DNA of 64,000 bases from Areca catechu (lineage: Eukaryota; Streptophyta; Magnoliopsida; Arecales; Arecaceae), in contig CM038053.1 in assembly GCA_021397845.1 (NCBI GenBank), positions 83,513,157 through 83,577,156 on the forward strand, given 5' to 3'. Both the position numbers and the translations under genes were made by a program. Each line of letters opens with the position of its first letter. Within the stretch, counting starts at the first letter, position 1. Shown here piece by piece: positions 1-10,765 of this stretch. Below the pieces are notes generated by a model. The model saw only the letters and a program-made list of their open reading frames with translations, searched no databases and had not been told where the DNA came from.

Positions 1-1155
1 GAGCTTTATGAAGGTAGCAATTAAGGAGCTTTAAAGGTGAGGGAGTTTCTTAAAGAAAGCTTTTTGAAGGCAGCAATCAAGGAGTCTTAAATGAAGAATT
101 AAATGGCACAAGCTTTAAAGGCATTTAAGAGAGTTGGCTAAAGCTTTTCTACTTTTCACAAATTCTCTTTCCTTCCTCATGAATCCTCTCTCTTGGAGGT
201 GTTTTAGGTGGGCTCCACTCCCATTTAAATGCAGCAATCTAACTTCAATCGGCCAAGGAAAGAAAAGGGAGAAGATCAAATTGAAGGGTGGAGGATCAAG
301 TCAAGATAACCATCTTTATGAAGCATTGGCACACATTCCAAAACCTCAATTTAAATTCAAAAATTGTAATTCCCTCTTCTTTTACTTGTAATGAGGCTAT
401 AAAAGAGCCCAAAACCTTTCTTTGTAAGCATGATATTTTGAGTAATGAAAAGACAAAGTGTTGTTGCATTTTCTCCAATTCCTTTATAGCTAGTTTGCTT
501 GAAGGTGCTAGGTGAGACGCCTAGAACAACTTGGGTGAGACATCCAAGTTTCGTAGGGTGTGATGCTCTATTTATCTGTTTTGGTTCTTCTATCAAATTT
601 GCCATTTGAAGACTCTTTAAGGTCTACATCCAATTCTTTGAAGAGATTCATGAAGCAAGTCAAAGAAGAAAACCCCGGGAGCATAATCAACCTTGACGCC
701 AACCTTCTTCCCCCCTTTAATTCTATTCTTCTGAGTTCTTGGCATTCTTAGCACTTTTCTAGTAATTAATTCTGATATTTTTTGTAGATCCTTTCGAGAT
801 CCAACTTTAAAGATCGGAGTCATTGCTTTGGAACCGGTGTGATTAGAGTCCAGATGCCGGAGCGGTCGATTTTGGAGTCGGGTTCGTCAACTCTAAAGTG
901 TTGTGATCTAGATCTTCAACCGAGAGAGTTTCAAAGCATATTGGTAAATCAAAACCCCTTCCCTTCATCTAGATCTGAAACTCGAAAGTAGGTAACCTAA
1001 TCTAGGGTGGTTTCTCAATCATCGCGATCCTCCCTTACAATTATTTGACAAGATCTGCATGCGGGTAGGTAATTTCGATAACTAGTTGTCACTTTATTTT
1101 CTTTAGGTCTTCCTGTTTATTTTGATGTTAGGATATCAGTTATTGCTCTCAAAAT

Positions 1156-1160
<5 letters not shown>
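1..1160 (+). other. Unassigned decayed repeat, possibly part of a long LTR
   Basis: I find no convincing coding region here; the open frames are short, overlapping and unlike known proteins. A TATA-like GGCTATAAAAGAGCC block lies near 396-410 and is followed by AT-rich, untranslated-looking sequence. The architecture (TATA box, then a leader-like stretch with short purine-rich runs) resembles solo LTR H at 42746-44016, so this may be part of a long Ty3- or copia-type LTR cut by the left edge of the window. No LTR end or target duplication was located, so this is a guess. Confidence 0.3.
398..405 (+). promoter_or_regulatory. TATA-box-like TATAAAAG
   Basis: TATAAAAG inside GGCTATAAAAGAGCC, a typical plant LTR core-promoter string. 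No transcript start can be inferred and the surrounding repeat is unassigned. Confidence 0.3.

Positions 1161-1190
<30 letters not shown>
1161..1190. repeat. (TA)15 microsatellite
   Basis: Fifteen uninterrupted TA dinucleotides. Likely length-polymorphic; no function implied. Confidence 0.95.
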
Positions 1191-1193
<3 letters not shown>

Positions 1194-1373
1194 CAAGATA
1201 AGTATGGCACATCACTCATCACCATCCCGTCCCACATCAGAGGCCTCCAGTAGCCTAAGAGGCCATAGAGCAGATTCAAGCTAAAAAAAAAGGGGGGAGA
1301 GAGAACAACAGTCGTAATGGAAAAGGCACCTTCATTGATCAAAAGTCTCTTACATCCTATGGAGGCTCCCGAC
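1191..1373. other. Left flank of the minus-strand solo LTR, with a polypurine run
   Basis: Short unassigned stretch. It contains a run of nine A, six G and a GA-rich tail (about 1283-1303), which looks like a retroelement polypurine tract, but no LTR terminus follows it directly. It ends with CCGAC, the left copy of the duplication around the solo LTR. Confidence 0.4.
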
Positions 1374-3753
1374 TGAAAGGAAACCAGTGCACCGGACGCC
1401 TACCCTAGGCATACTATACTAGGGAGTAGGTATTGCATAATTAAAAATTTTAAACATGCATACGAAAAACCTACTCATGCACAGGATCTAACATAAACAT
1501 GATACATGTAATAATACATAGGCATGTAAAGGCAGGTGCAATAATTATAAATAATATGAATAAATCTAGATCTAAACATGCATGATAAATAAAATAAATA
1601 ACATACCTTATATAGCTTCCTTTTGTTCTGAATTTAGATCGAAGCAGGAAGAAGCCGACTCCCTCGACGCAAATCAATGCAGCCAGTCGACAGCAAATCA
1701 ATGCAGCCAGTTGAACTCCAGTAGTCAACATATTTTCTACTTGATCTGCAATAGCAAGAAGAAGAGAGGATCGGTCCAATCTCTTAAGGTATCCAGATAT
1801 CCACCCTCTAGAGTATCCATGCACGGGCTCTCGATGATCCAACTTCCGGATGGATGCTAGTCCTCCAGAAATCAACAAGTTATGGACGTGTGGAGCAGGG
1901 AAAGCGAAAAGAACTTCACGGATGGCCTACTCCAAAACTATCGAAACCCCACCAAAAAGCACACAAAGGATAACAAAAAAATAGGGAAGGAATACAAGGG
2001 ACGCTCAACGATTTTAGCACTCATAAATTCGTCCCTAAAAGCTCTCTGCCTCTCTCTAGTCGCAAGCCCTGTTCCACCCTTTCTCTCGCATGCCCCGTTC
2101 CATTCTCTATACGCGCACCTCATGGCCTGCAACCTACATGAATAGCAGGCGGAGAAAACCCGTGAAGGGCATGAAGACAACGTAAGAGAGTCCAGATAAA
2201 ACCAAACTCCATTGGATAGTCTTCGATCGATTCAAATCGCTGGGAACTCGCTGGAAGAAGTGAACAAATTCACCGTGAGATAGGGACCAAGAGATAGGAA
2301 GACATGCGGGAGAGACCACCGTGAAAACACTTTCTAGATCACAGTATAAAAAATCAATATCTAAATCCCAAATTGCATTCGAATTCCATGCGTTCTTATC
2401 CCATGTGGTAACCGATCAACAAGAAGTACAAAATCCATTCAAAAGGTAAAACAAGGGAAGTTTGGATAAAATAAACTTCGTTGAACCAAGGGGTTTACCG
2501 TGAAAACTAAATGGGGCGGCAAACCGTGAGTAGGGAACCCAAGCAAAACATTAAGCCGGTGTTTTAAAAAAAATCTGGAGAAAACTCATTGTAAACAAGC
2601 CATGTAATAAACCGGTTCAACAAACCTAAAAATGGTTCAACAAAAAAAACCCGGTCCAACTAAACCTGATCAATAAGAAAATTAGGTTCAGTCCTGGTCT
2701 ACCAGGAACAATTCCTGTTTGACCTAAACCAATCCTGATCGATCCAAATCAGACCAGGTTGACCAGAAAAAAATTCAATGTGTGCTCAATCAGACCGTTT
2801 GACCTTAATACCGAAATGATTCCCAATCATTGATTGGCTCACGGATCAGAAAGAAATCATCTATGGCATGTGACCTCATAGGTTCAAACCTAAATGGTAG
2901 CACTGGAACATTCCAGTACCAGCACAAGATACCATCTAGCAATGGGTCCCGGCATCTGAGTAGGCCGAAGATGCGAGAGCAATCTATCGAACCTCTGACA
3001 TATGGTTACCGTATAATTCATCCCTTTGACCTCCAATGCTCAAGATGGCCAAGGATTAGACTGCCAACCCTAGCTGAGTCAATCCACAACATGTCTCAAC
3101 CTCGCAAGTCTAGTGACTCCTCACTAGGATTATCCAGCTAAGGATTTGCTAAATTGAGATACTACGAGACATTTAATCCAAACAATTTGGACAGGTCAAT
3201 TCCATCTTGGTCAACCACTGCTCCACAAGTATTTGCCTGTACCTAGAAACCTTCTGTCACCGAATTAGAAATTCGGGTAGTTCGGCATTAGAGCACAGGG
3301 AGTTGCTTGCAAGCTACCATGGTGACCTCAGATCGGAGGGACACATATACCCATATCCAATCGCGAGCAATCCTTTGGCAGAAAGGAGCTCCACGGAGTC
3401 ATGTTCAATGAGATGTCACACATCCCACTTGTAAATCACATCAGTGTCACCACACTCCTTTGGTCAAGAGGACAACCAAACGATGTGAACCACAACAACC
3501 TACACTTGAAACAATGCCGTCCTGTATAATGTATATTTGGTTGTGAACCTTTTTAAAGGACCACTCGATATATCCTCTCTAAATAGAAGTCAGTGCAGTC
3601 CTAAGGACTTCATCACATAAATAGAGTTCATTATGGAAAAATGAATAATGTGATGAGCTGCCAAAATAAATTTTATTAATCATATACAAATTACAATACT
3701 GAGCACAACCTCCTACAGCCTAGGCGATTGGCTTTGGGACACAATTCCCAATA
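1374..3753 (-). mobile_element. Solo LTR of the element-A copia family, minus strand
   Basis: Read on the minus strand, this 2,380-bp block starts TATTGGGAATTGTGTCCC and ends GCACTGGTTTCCTTTCA. It matches the LTRs of element A (23676-25998 and 45325-47652) along its length, including the GTGGTCCTTTAAAAAGGTTC block and the GTGCTATGAGTAGG-like 3' part. Flanks are CCGAC (1369-1373) and CCGAT (3754-3758), a 5-bp target duplication with one mismatch. No internal sequence, PBS or PPT adjoins it, so it is a solo LTR, normally the product of recombination between the two LTRs of a full copy. Small open frames inside it are not conserved in the plus-strand copies. Confidence 0.9.
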
Positions 3754-3758
3754 CCGAT

Positions 3759-4807
3759 AGGCTGAGAGACCTCCTGAAATCCGAAGGTACAAGATGAAAG
3801 GAAGATGGGCCGAAGCCCCATCTCCGCTTTTTGCTCGATCGGTGAGTGAGTCCCCTCAGCCCTGGCGTAGCATCCGCCGAAGATCTTTGACCTTAACCTC
3901 CATGATTAGTGAAGGAGGCACTGGCAAGGTAGGTCGGCACTGCACTCTACCCTTGAGGAGTGGCTGGGGACATGCCAATCCCTTCTGCTCGAGTGTATAG
4001 GTGCCCTTCCATAAGAGTTCGCCGGATCTCTAGAGCTCAGCATTGGCTCCATCGCCTCCTCCTTGGAGTTCACCAATCTTGTGATTTCAAGGGCAGCTGC
4101 AGTAGCTCCATGTTAGGATACTCCTATCAGCACCATGATGGCCATGGCCCTTTCTGCAATGACCATGACCGGGGCCACCACCTCCTCCTGTAAGATCTCT
4201 GGCCTTGTGAATTAGGAGGCGTGATGCGGGAAAAAAAAGGATGGGGATGATGATACTAGCACGGATGATGCAAAGGTGGTTATATCTTGTTTTCTTTTTT
4301 TTTGGGTTTTAACTTTGGTTCCCGATTGCAACCAAAGAGAACCTAGGAAAACTGAAAGTAAAGAGGTCTATGCTAGCAGATCAATCCCTAAGAAATGATA
4401 GATCAGGACCTCGAGATTAAGGAACCCCGGGATTAGGACTAGCTCGATACAATCAATACCTACCTAGGAGATAGGGATGCAAAACTTTCAACACTTTGAT
4501 GCTCTTGGTGCAGAGATCGCTCAACCTTGACGGATGCGACCTGGATGTCCGAACTGTCGAACCCGCGGATAGGCTGGTTTTCGATCAGGTGGTCACAATG
4601 GCAAAGCAGACCTTCTCTGATGGTCGTGGCACCAAGGGGACCTGTAGGCAAAAAGAGGATTAGTTTTTTTTTTTTTTTTTTTTTGTTCTTTTCCTTTTAG
4701 ATGATGGACGGGTGGAAAGAAAACAAAGGGTTGAGGAGATGGGGTTCGGATGATGGTGTTGGTGGAGATAACTTGGGGCCTCGCACCCCGCGACGTCCCA
4801 GAAAGAT
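3759..4807. other. Unassigned non-coding stretch
   Basis: No gene recognised. Frames on both strands are short and give no family motif. The segment has mixed base composition and includes a T21 homopolymer (4664-4684). It could be the internal region of a badly decayed element, but I found no zinc knuckle, protease, integrase or RT motif. Confidence 0.4.
4664..4684. repeat. Homopolymer T21
   Basis: Twenty-one consecutive T. It could be a poly(A) tail remnant read on the minus strand, but no LINE or SINE body is visible beside it. Confidence 0.8.
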
Positions 4808-4959
4808 GAAGGAATGTGGCCTCTCACCACGCGACGCCCTCTGGCGAAGGAATGTGGCCTCTCACCATGCGACGCCCTCAGGCGAAGGAATGTGGCCTCT
4901 CACCACGCGATGCCCTCAGGCGAAGGAATGTGGCCTCTCACCATGCGACGTCCCGAAGG
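4808..4959. repeat. 38-bp minisatellite, four copies
   Basis: Four head-to-tail units begin at 4808, 4846, 4884 and 4922, each starting GAAGGAATGTGGCCTCTCAC. Copies differ at only a few bases. The overlapping frames read through the array because of its composition, not because it encodes a recognisable protein. Confidence 0.95.
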
Positions 4960-6584
4960 ACGAATGAAGCTCTCACTCAACCTAGCCTAAGAGACAAGGA
5001 TTGAAGAAGAGGATGGAACATACAAGCTTTCTTTCATTAATCATCAATTATCCTTTACAAGAGGGGTTTAGGTCCTTAAATAGGCACCCAAGAGCACTTT
5101 GAAATTTAAACTACCCCACTATACTTGAAGCCCAAAATTTGGAGGAGGACTTCTTTGGCCGACCAGCTTGGATTGGCATGAATCTTGGCTTGGAGTGGGG
5201 CGTTGCACCTTGACTTCCCTCTTTGGGTTGCTTGGTTTTGGTAGAAGGCATGAATGGAGGCTTGATGTCTTCACCATGCCTTTCTTGCTTAACTTCTTTA
5301 TGGAAGGAGGCTTGAGTGGAGGCATGCATCAAGGGATTTGAAACTTCTTTCCACTTGGAGAATGGAGGATGCGTTTCTTGCTTGACTTCTTTATGGAAGG
5401 AGTCTTGAGTGGAGGCATGCATCAAGGGATTTGAAACTTCTTTCCATGACCGCCCATCCTAGATTGGAAGAGAGCTTGAAGAGGGGAGGGGAAGGGGGCA
5501 TGGATCATGTGAGTGGTCCCCAACTCTTGGCGCCCAAAACAAACCACATGTCATCACCTCAGTGCGACACATAAACAGATAAATTGGCTCTGAGCTAACT
5601 GGGCTTCCTTCCAGGTTTGGCTCCAAAAAGACACAAAATTGAGACCCAGGCTTACAAAGGACTCATACTGAGACTCAGACTGAGACTCGACTCGATACAG
5701 GACTCAGTTTGACCTAATGGATCAGACATAACTCAAAACAAAAAGGAATAGGTTTGAGGCTTATAGCCTTATTACAGGACTCGATAAAAATAGAACCATA
5801 ATCTGAGATCCACAGAGGGTTGAGGAGCCTCTGTCGGATCCTGGTGCCCACACCAAGGCGGCTCTAGACGCCTCCACTTTTGAGGCAGCTCTTTTCCTGC
5901 CCCAATTACATGATCGGAGGCTCTCCCCCATCACCTCCTTGGGGAAAGCTTCAAGCTCAGTGGATTTCTTCTCCAAACTAGATGCCCTCACCTCGATGCT
6001 GGCCGATCGCTCCATGAAAGCATTCATTTGGCCCTTCAGATCTCGGGCTGAAATCTTGAAATCTACTAAGAGCCCTCCCTCAGCATAGGCCAAAGGAGAG
6101 GGATCAAAAAGAAGAACATGGAGACCAATGCTAGAACGAGAAGGGGGCTAAAGAAGGAAGAAGGAAGCTTTGCGGAACCCTGGCTGCCTATGCCCGAAGG
6201 CCCTTTAAAAGCTACATAGCCAACTGGAGGCCACCACGTGTCGGCACCGGGTGCCCTCCGATGTTTCGATTCGTGGAGTGGACACCTTGATCCAGCCAAG
6301 GCATTGATGATCCCTCCATTGGAAAACTGAGTGCAGCGCCCATTAACGCAAAGGCGTAGTCTTCAAGGCATGGCCAGTTGAAGCATTGATGGCATAGAAG
6401 GTGTGTCCCCCCACGTCAGCATGGTTGTTGCTCCCATCTCCTTGAGCGATGCTTCGTTCTCCGGGCTCAGAAGTGGGGGCATCTAATAGCAACATCCATT
6501 GACATGGAGCATACACAACCATCAGCCGGTAGCCGCATGGGTGGGGAGTGCTACCTGGATGCGGCCCTAGGTAGAGGCCGAGGG
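4960..6584. other. Unassigned stretch; LTR-like on the minus strand near 5030-5450
   Basis: No gene recognised. On the minus strand, around 5030-5110, the sequence CCTATTTAAGGACC is followed by a leader-like ATTAATGAAAG segment, resembling the promoter part of a plant LTR. It also holds a direct duplication (5281-5446) and short GACTCAGACTGAGACTCGA-like reiterations near 5660-5710. A minus-strand frame at 5761-6093 has a charged, coiled-coil-like middle, but I cannot place it in a family. Confidence 0.35.
5281..5446. repeat. Direct duplication of 73 bp, 93-bp offset
   Basis: The segment at 5281-5353, starting TTTCTTGCTT, recurs at 5374-5446 with few changes, separated by 20 bp. Confidence 0.9.
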
Positions 6585-7157
6585 GAGCCTTTCTGCCAAG
6601 GTCAATTCCTAGACAGGGTCATGCTCATGCTGCCGAAGTGAGCCCTCTTGCCAACGTCAGCTCCAAGTCGGGGTCGTGCTCATAGGGCGAGCCCTCCGAC
6701 TGAGGCCAACTCCTGGCCGAGGTCGAGCTCATGCTCCAAGACGAGCCCTCCTATTGAGGTCAATCCCTAGCCGGGGTCTTACTCATAGGGCAAGCCCTCC
6801 AATAGAGGCTAGCTCCTGACTGGGTCAAGCTCATGCTCTCAAAGTGAGCCCTCCTATCGAGGTCAGCTCCCAGTCGGAGTCGTGCTCATAGGGTGAGCCC
6901 TCTGACTGAGAATAGCTTTGAGCCGGGATCGAGCTCATGCTTCCAAGGTAAGCCCTCCTACCAAGGTCAGCTCCTAGCCAGGGTCATGCTCATAGAGTGA
7001 GCCCTCCGACTGAGGCCAGCTCTCAAGCAGGGCCGAGCTCATGCTTCCAAGGCGAGCCCTCCTACTGAGCTCAGCTCCCAGCCAAGGTCATGCTCATAAG
7101 GCGTGCCCTCCGATCGAGGACAGCTCCCGGCCTGGGTTAAGCTCATGCTTCCAAGGG
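6585..7157. repeat. Higher-order tandem array with alternating 49- and 54/55-bp units
   Basis: GAGCCCTC-type unit starts lie at 6585, 6640, 6689, 6743, 6792, 6846, 6895, 6950, 6999, 7054 and 7103. Spacings are 55, 49, 54, 49, 54, 49, 55, 49, 55 and 49. Long units contain GAGCTCATGCTTCCAAG; short units contain GTGCTCATAGGG. The true period is therefore a dimer of about 103-104 bp, repeated at least five times. No coding function is apparent. Confidence 0.9.
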
Positions 7158-8200
7158 CCAGGTCTTTGAAGTAGGGCTTCACCCCCCATCTAGTGGGAGT
7201 TAAGGCTCCCACCAATGGCATAAGGAGAGAGAATCAACAAAAGTTCGAACCACGATAAGAATGGACCTAACCACCTGCATCCTCCGGCAGGTGGTGCATA
7301 CCCTGCCACAAATTCAGGACCTGCTACGCACCTTGCACATGACCTGCACAATGCAAGCTCCACCAAGTTTTTGGCCCTGTAGCGTGCCGCCACATCGATA
7401 ACTGCATAACTGGAAGACTGCAACCCCTACAATAGGAGCCTGCACCTTTCCAAGAAGGGTATTCCACTAAGGCCCCTGGTCCTGTGATACTCCGATGGTC
7501 CCTCCAGGAATGGAAACTTCCTACCATGGCATGGCTTGGTGGCATAGCGCCTTCCCTCTCTAAAGAAAAACAATACCCCTAACAGAGAGGGGGAGGGGTC
7601 CGAGAGAGAGGGGGAGAGGCTTATGGATGGCCTCCTCCTCATCCGGAGGGATTGATCCTGAGAAAGGAAGAGGCTCCAAGAGGGATCGGTCCAAGAGGGG
7701 GGAAAGAAGGAGAAGCTATGAGCAACGGCAAGCCCCTCTAGGGAAGACTCCGTGAGAGGGCACACAAAGAAGGACACCAGGATACAGCTAGAAAAGAGGA
7801 GGAAGGTAAGTAAGAAGGTAAGTGAGCGGGAGGGGGAGAGAGGTATGCAAGCAGTCAAAAGCTTAGTGGCCAAGGGATCGGCTGGAGAGGTCCTCCCCGT
7901 CCCCCGTTCTCCATTCCCTTTTTCCTTTTGCTATTTGATCATTATCATCGTGTCACCCCCTGGGGCGAGGGAGTCCACCAAGCTCTCTGTCTCAGAGATT
8001 CTGCTTCCCTCGATCATCTCACTGACTTGATCGTCAGAGTGTCCTCACCGGAATCCCCAGCCTGGGTCTCATCTATTTTGCCGGTCGATCAAACCGAAGA
8101 GCCGATCCCTGAAGAGGAGGGAATGCTCCCGGTGAGAGGAGCCACCCGATGCTATGGCGATGCACCGGAGCTATTGTTCATGATGATCCAGGTGGCAACA
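7158..8200. other. Unassigned GC-rich stretch
   Basis: Long frames here, such as 7427-7873 on the minus strand, consist of low-complexity Ser/Pro/Leu/Arg-rich translation of GAGAGGGGGAG-type DNA and show no domain. I see no promoter, splice pattern or homologue that would support a gene. Confidence 0.4.
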
Positions 8201-8362
8201 GTGATTGTCAGCCTTCTTGTGTCAATCGGCCTTAAAGCGCTGATCAGCTTTTAGGTGACAGTCGGCCTTCTTGTGTCAATTAGCCTTAGAGCATTGATTG
8301 GCTCTTATGTGATAATCGGCCTTCTTGTGTTGGTCGATCTTTATGTGGTGGTCAACCTTTGG
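8201..8362. repeat. 54-bp tandem repeat, three copies plus a partial
   Basis: Units starting GTGAYNGTCRGCCTTCTTGTG lie at 8201, 8255 and 8309, with a truncated fourth at 8345. They are diverged but clearly in register. Confidence 0.85.
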
Positions 8363-9664
8363 AAGCAGATTAGCTACATACTGCCTCTCCAACCTTTGGA
8401 TCTATTCTAGCATTTTCGTGGGCCTGATCCAGCATTCAATGAATTGATCTGATTGGTTGATCATAACGTACTTACAGGATTATCGAGTACGTTGGGAGAT
8501 GTTGGTGGCTACTCCAAGGTTGCTGACTCTTCTAAAGTTTTTGCTCCAAGGAAAGTGGACATCTTTAAATTTAAATTTGAAACTACCATCCGAACTTCAA
8601 AGTTTGTGATGAAGGGGTCCAGAGAGTCATCTGCTAATTTGACTTTGAATATCGATGAGCTCACCAGCATTAACATCTGGCTTTGGTAAGTGGTGCCGCA
8701 TAGCCCAAGCTTAGGTTCAGGCCTAGTTTGCATGGTAGACATGCTGTGAAACCCATTAATAGGTATCGAAACACCAGTTGGATGGTGCAACTCATGAAAC
8801 CGTCGGCCTCCCTAACCAGAGTTTTGTTTTCCTCCGGTCAATTGCAGTGGTGTCTCCCGAATCCTTTCGATGGTGATCTTCCCACTAGTCCATTCTAGAA
8901 GTCCTAATCTTGATTCCAATCTTCATTTTGATCCCCTTATGAAGACTTCGAGTCACCAAAATGTGGGCCTTGTTCTCGGTCAGAAATGGTGGGTGAGATG
9001 GGGAGGGTTAAAATGGAAGAGTAGGCATGCAAGAGGGATTGTAGAAAGATGTTGGACCATGAAAAAGGAGTTTGAGACTAGGGTGAGGGAGTTGCTAGGC
9101 CTATCTCCATGATCTCGCCAGTGAGGTCCACAGCCGGAGCCCCGGTTTCTATGCTCTAGCGAGTTGCTACCCGAGGCTTAATGGGGATTGGGATGCCCAT
9201 TGGGAAGAAGAAACAGCAACATTATAAAAAAAATGAAGTAAAACTCATTATTAGAGAAATAATAGGGCATCCTAGAAATGGAGCTGGATGACCGTAATCA
9301 TGGATGGTGGAAAATTAATCTAGAAAGTATGGTATCTTGTGCTATGCTGGCTAGATTTTTATATTCCGGACTGGATCAGGTTTGAACCTCGTCCGGGAGC
9401 TAAGATGTTATTTCATGATTGGAGTTCAGGTAGGACCTGGATGAAGACACAATCGATGTCCACCACCCATCGAGAAATTTTTTTAAAAAATATTTTTAAA
9501 AGTAAAGATATTGAAATAAGATTTTTTAAATAATTTTATCTAATTAACATAATTTTGATTGCATATTACTAATTTTAAAATTTTTGTGGCCACATGAGAG
9601 AAGGATGGGGACATGGAAAAGATGTAAATTTTGTGTGTTTTCTAAAGGAAGGCATAGGTAGCAG
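8363..9664. other. Unassigned stretch
   Basis: The 78-codon frame at 8453-8689 and the frames at 8870-9112 and 9339-9533 show no recognisable motif. About 9480-9560 is very AT-rich with A/T runs. I see nothing I can name. Confidence 0.4.
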
Positions 9665-9975
9665 GTCGGTCGGTCCCTTACCTGATAGTAGGTCGGTCGG
9701 TAGTTTGAGTCGGACTGGCACCAACCTGGAGATCAGATTCGCACCAGCCTGGCGACCATACTAGTAATCGAATCGACGACCGAACTGGCTGTTGGATTGA
9801 TGAGCAGACTGGTAATCAAATTGGTGGCCAAAATGGTGACCAGATCGATGACTCGACTGGCACCGACTTAGTGACTGGACTGGCTATCAGATTGGTGGCC
9901 AGATTGATGATCAGCCTAGCACCATCCTAGTAGCTAGACTGTTGTCAGATCAGGAGCTGGGCTAGCAACCGGACC
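9665..9975. repeat. Degenerate minisatellite rich in GACTGG / GGTCGGTCGG words
   Basis: GGTCGGTCGGT occurs twice near the left end. It is followed by many imperfect repeats around GACTGGCACC, GATTGGTGGCCAGA and CGACTGGAC words with a loose unit of about 12-24 bp. Copies are too diverged to define a single period by eye. The array ends exactly where the LTR of F begins. Confidence 0.7.
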
Positions 9976-10765
9976 TGTTGGCTTTGGCCCTTGATTTTGG
10001 TAAATAACAAAATGTTGAGTATATGTTTTGTACTAATGTTTCAATTGGAGTTGTGAATTTTAGGTCATAAGTACATCAAATTCATTGACATCAAAGCAAG
10101 ATGAATTTCAAAGTTTTAGAAGTCTTCTCACCTTGGAAAGCCATAAAATTGGTCGCTTTGGTCCTTATGAAGAAGAAACTGGAAGTTTATTGGATAATTT
10201 TTAAGAGTTTTAGAGTATGGCACACAATTTAAAAATGGCACAGACCAAGTGTTGACTCAATTGTCGACTCAAGTATCGACTCATGAAGGCAAGTGTTGAC
10301 ACCTCTGAATACTGGAATGCAAAATTTTTGCTGGCAAGCCAAGTGTCGATCTAAGTGTTGACTCACAAGTTCAAGTATCGACTCACAGATCAACTCATGG
10401 CCTGAGACAAGAAAGTTTCAAAACAATGTCATTCTAGGATTTTTTATCAAGTGCTGACTCAAATGTCGACTTACAAAACTCAAGTGTCAACTCGCAAGAT
10501 TCAAGTGTCGACTCAGAATGACTCAGAGCCTGAGACTAGAAATGATAGAAATATGTATTTTCAAGAATTACACCTAGTGTTGATCCAAGTGTCAACTCTT
10601 GAAGACTCAAGTGTCAACCCAAGTGCAGACTCACAAGTTGACTCACAGGTTTTGACAACAATAATGGCTATATTTTCAGAAGATCAAAATTGGCTCAAAC
10701 GGTTTAAAATGGCTAGATTCTTAACTCCAATGGTCACAAACAATATTTTGGAGGTTTTTAGAGTA
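9976..10765 (+). repeat. F LTR, left part, with reiterated GTCGACTCA motifs
   Basis: The start resembles Sirevirus LTR starts (TGTTGG..., then an ATTTTGGTAAATAACAAAATGTTGAG block). From about 10245 to 10650 the motif CAAGTGTCGACTCA recurs many times with small changes, parallel to the GAGCCGACTC repeats in the LTRs of B and C. It ends with GAGTA, the left target duplication of C. Confidence 0.65.

Noticed and set aside
1281..1306. Polypurine tract as evidence of a separate element
   Set aside because: No LTR start follows it and no partner LTR was found.
6585..7157. CRISPR-like array
   Set aside because: The units are contiguous tandem repeats with no unique spacers, and all other content is plant nuclear.
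7427..7873. 148-codon minus-strand frame
   Set aside because: Low-complexity translation of purine/pyrimidine-biased DNA with no motif or supporting context.
8453..8689. Small protein frame of 78 codons
   Set aside because: No homologue recognised, no promoter or codon pattern, and surrounded by decayed repeats.
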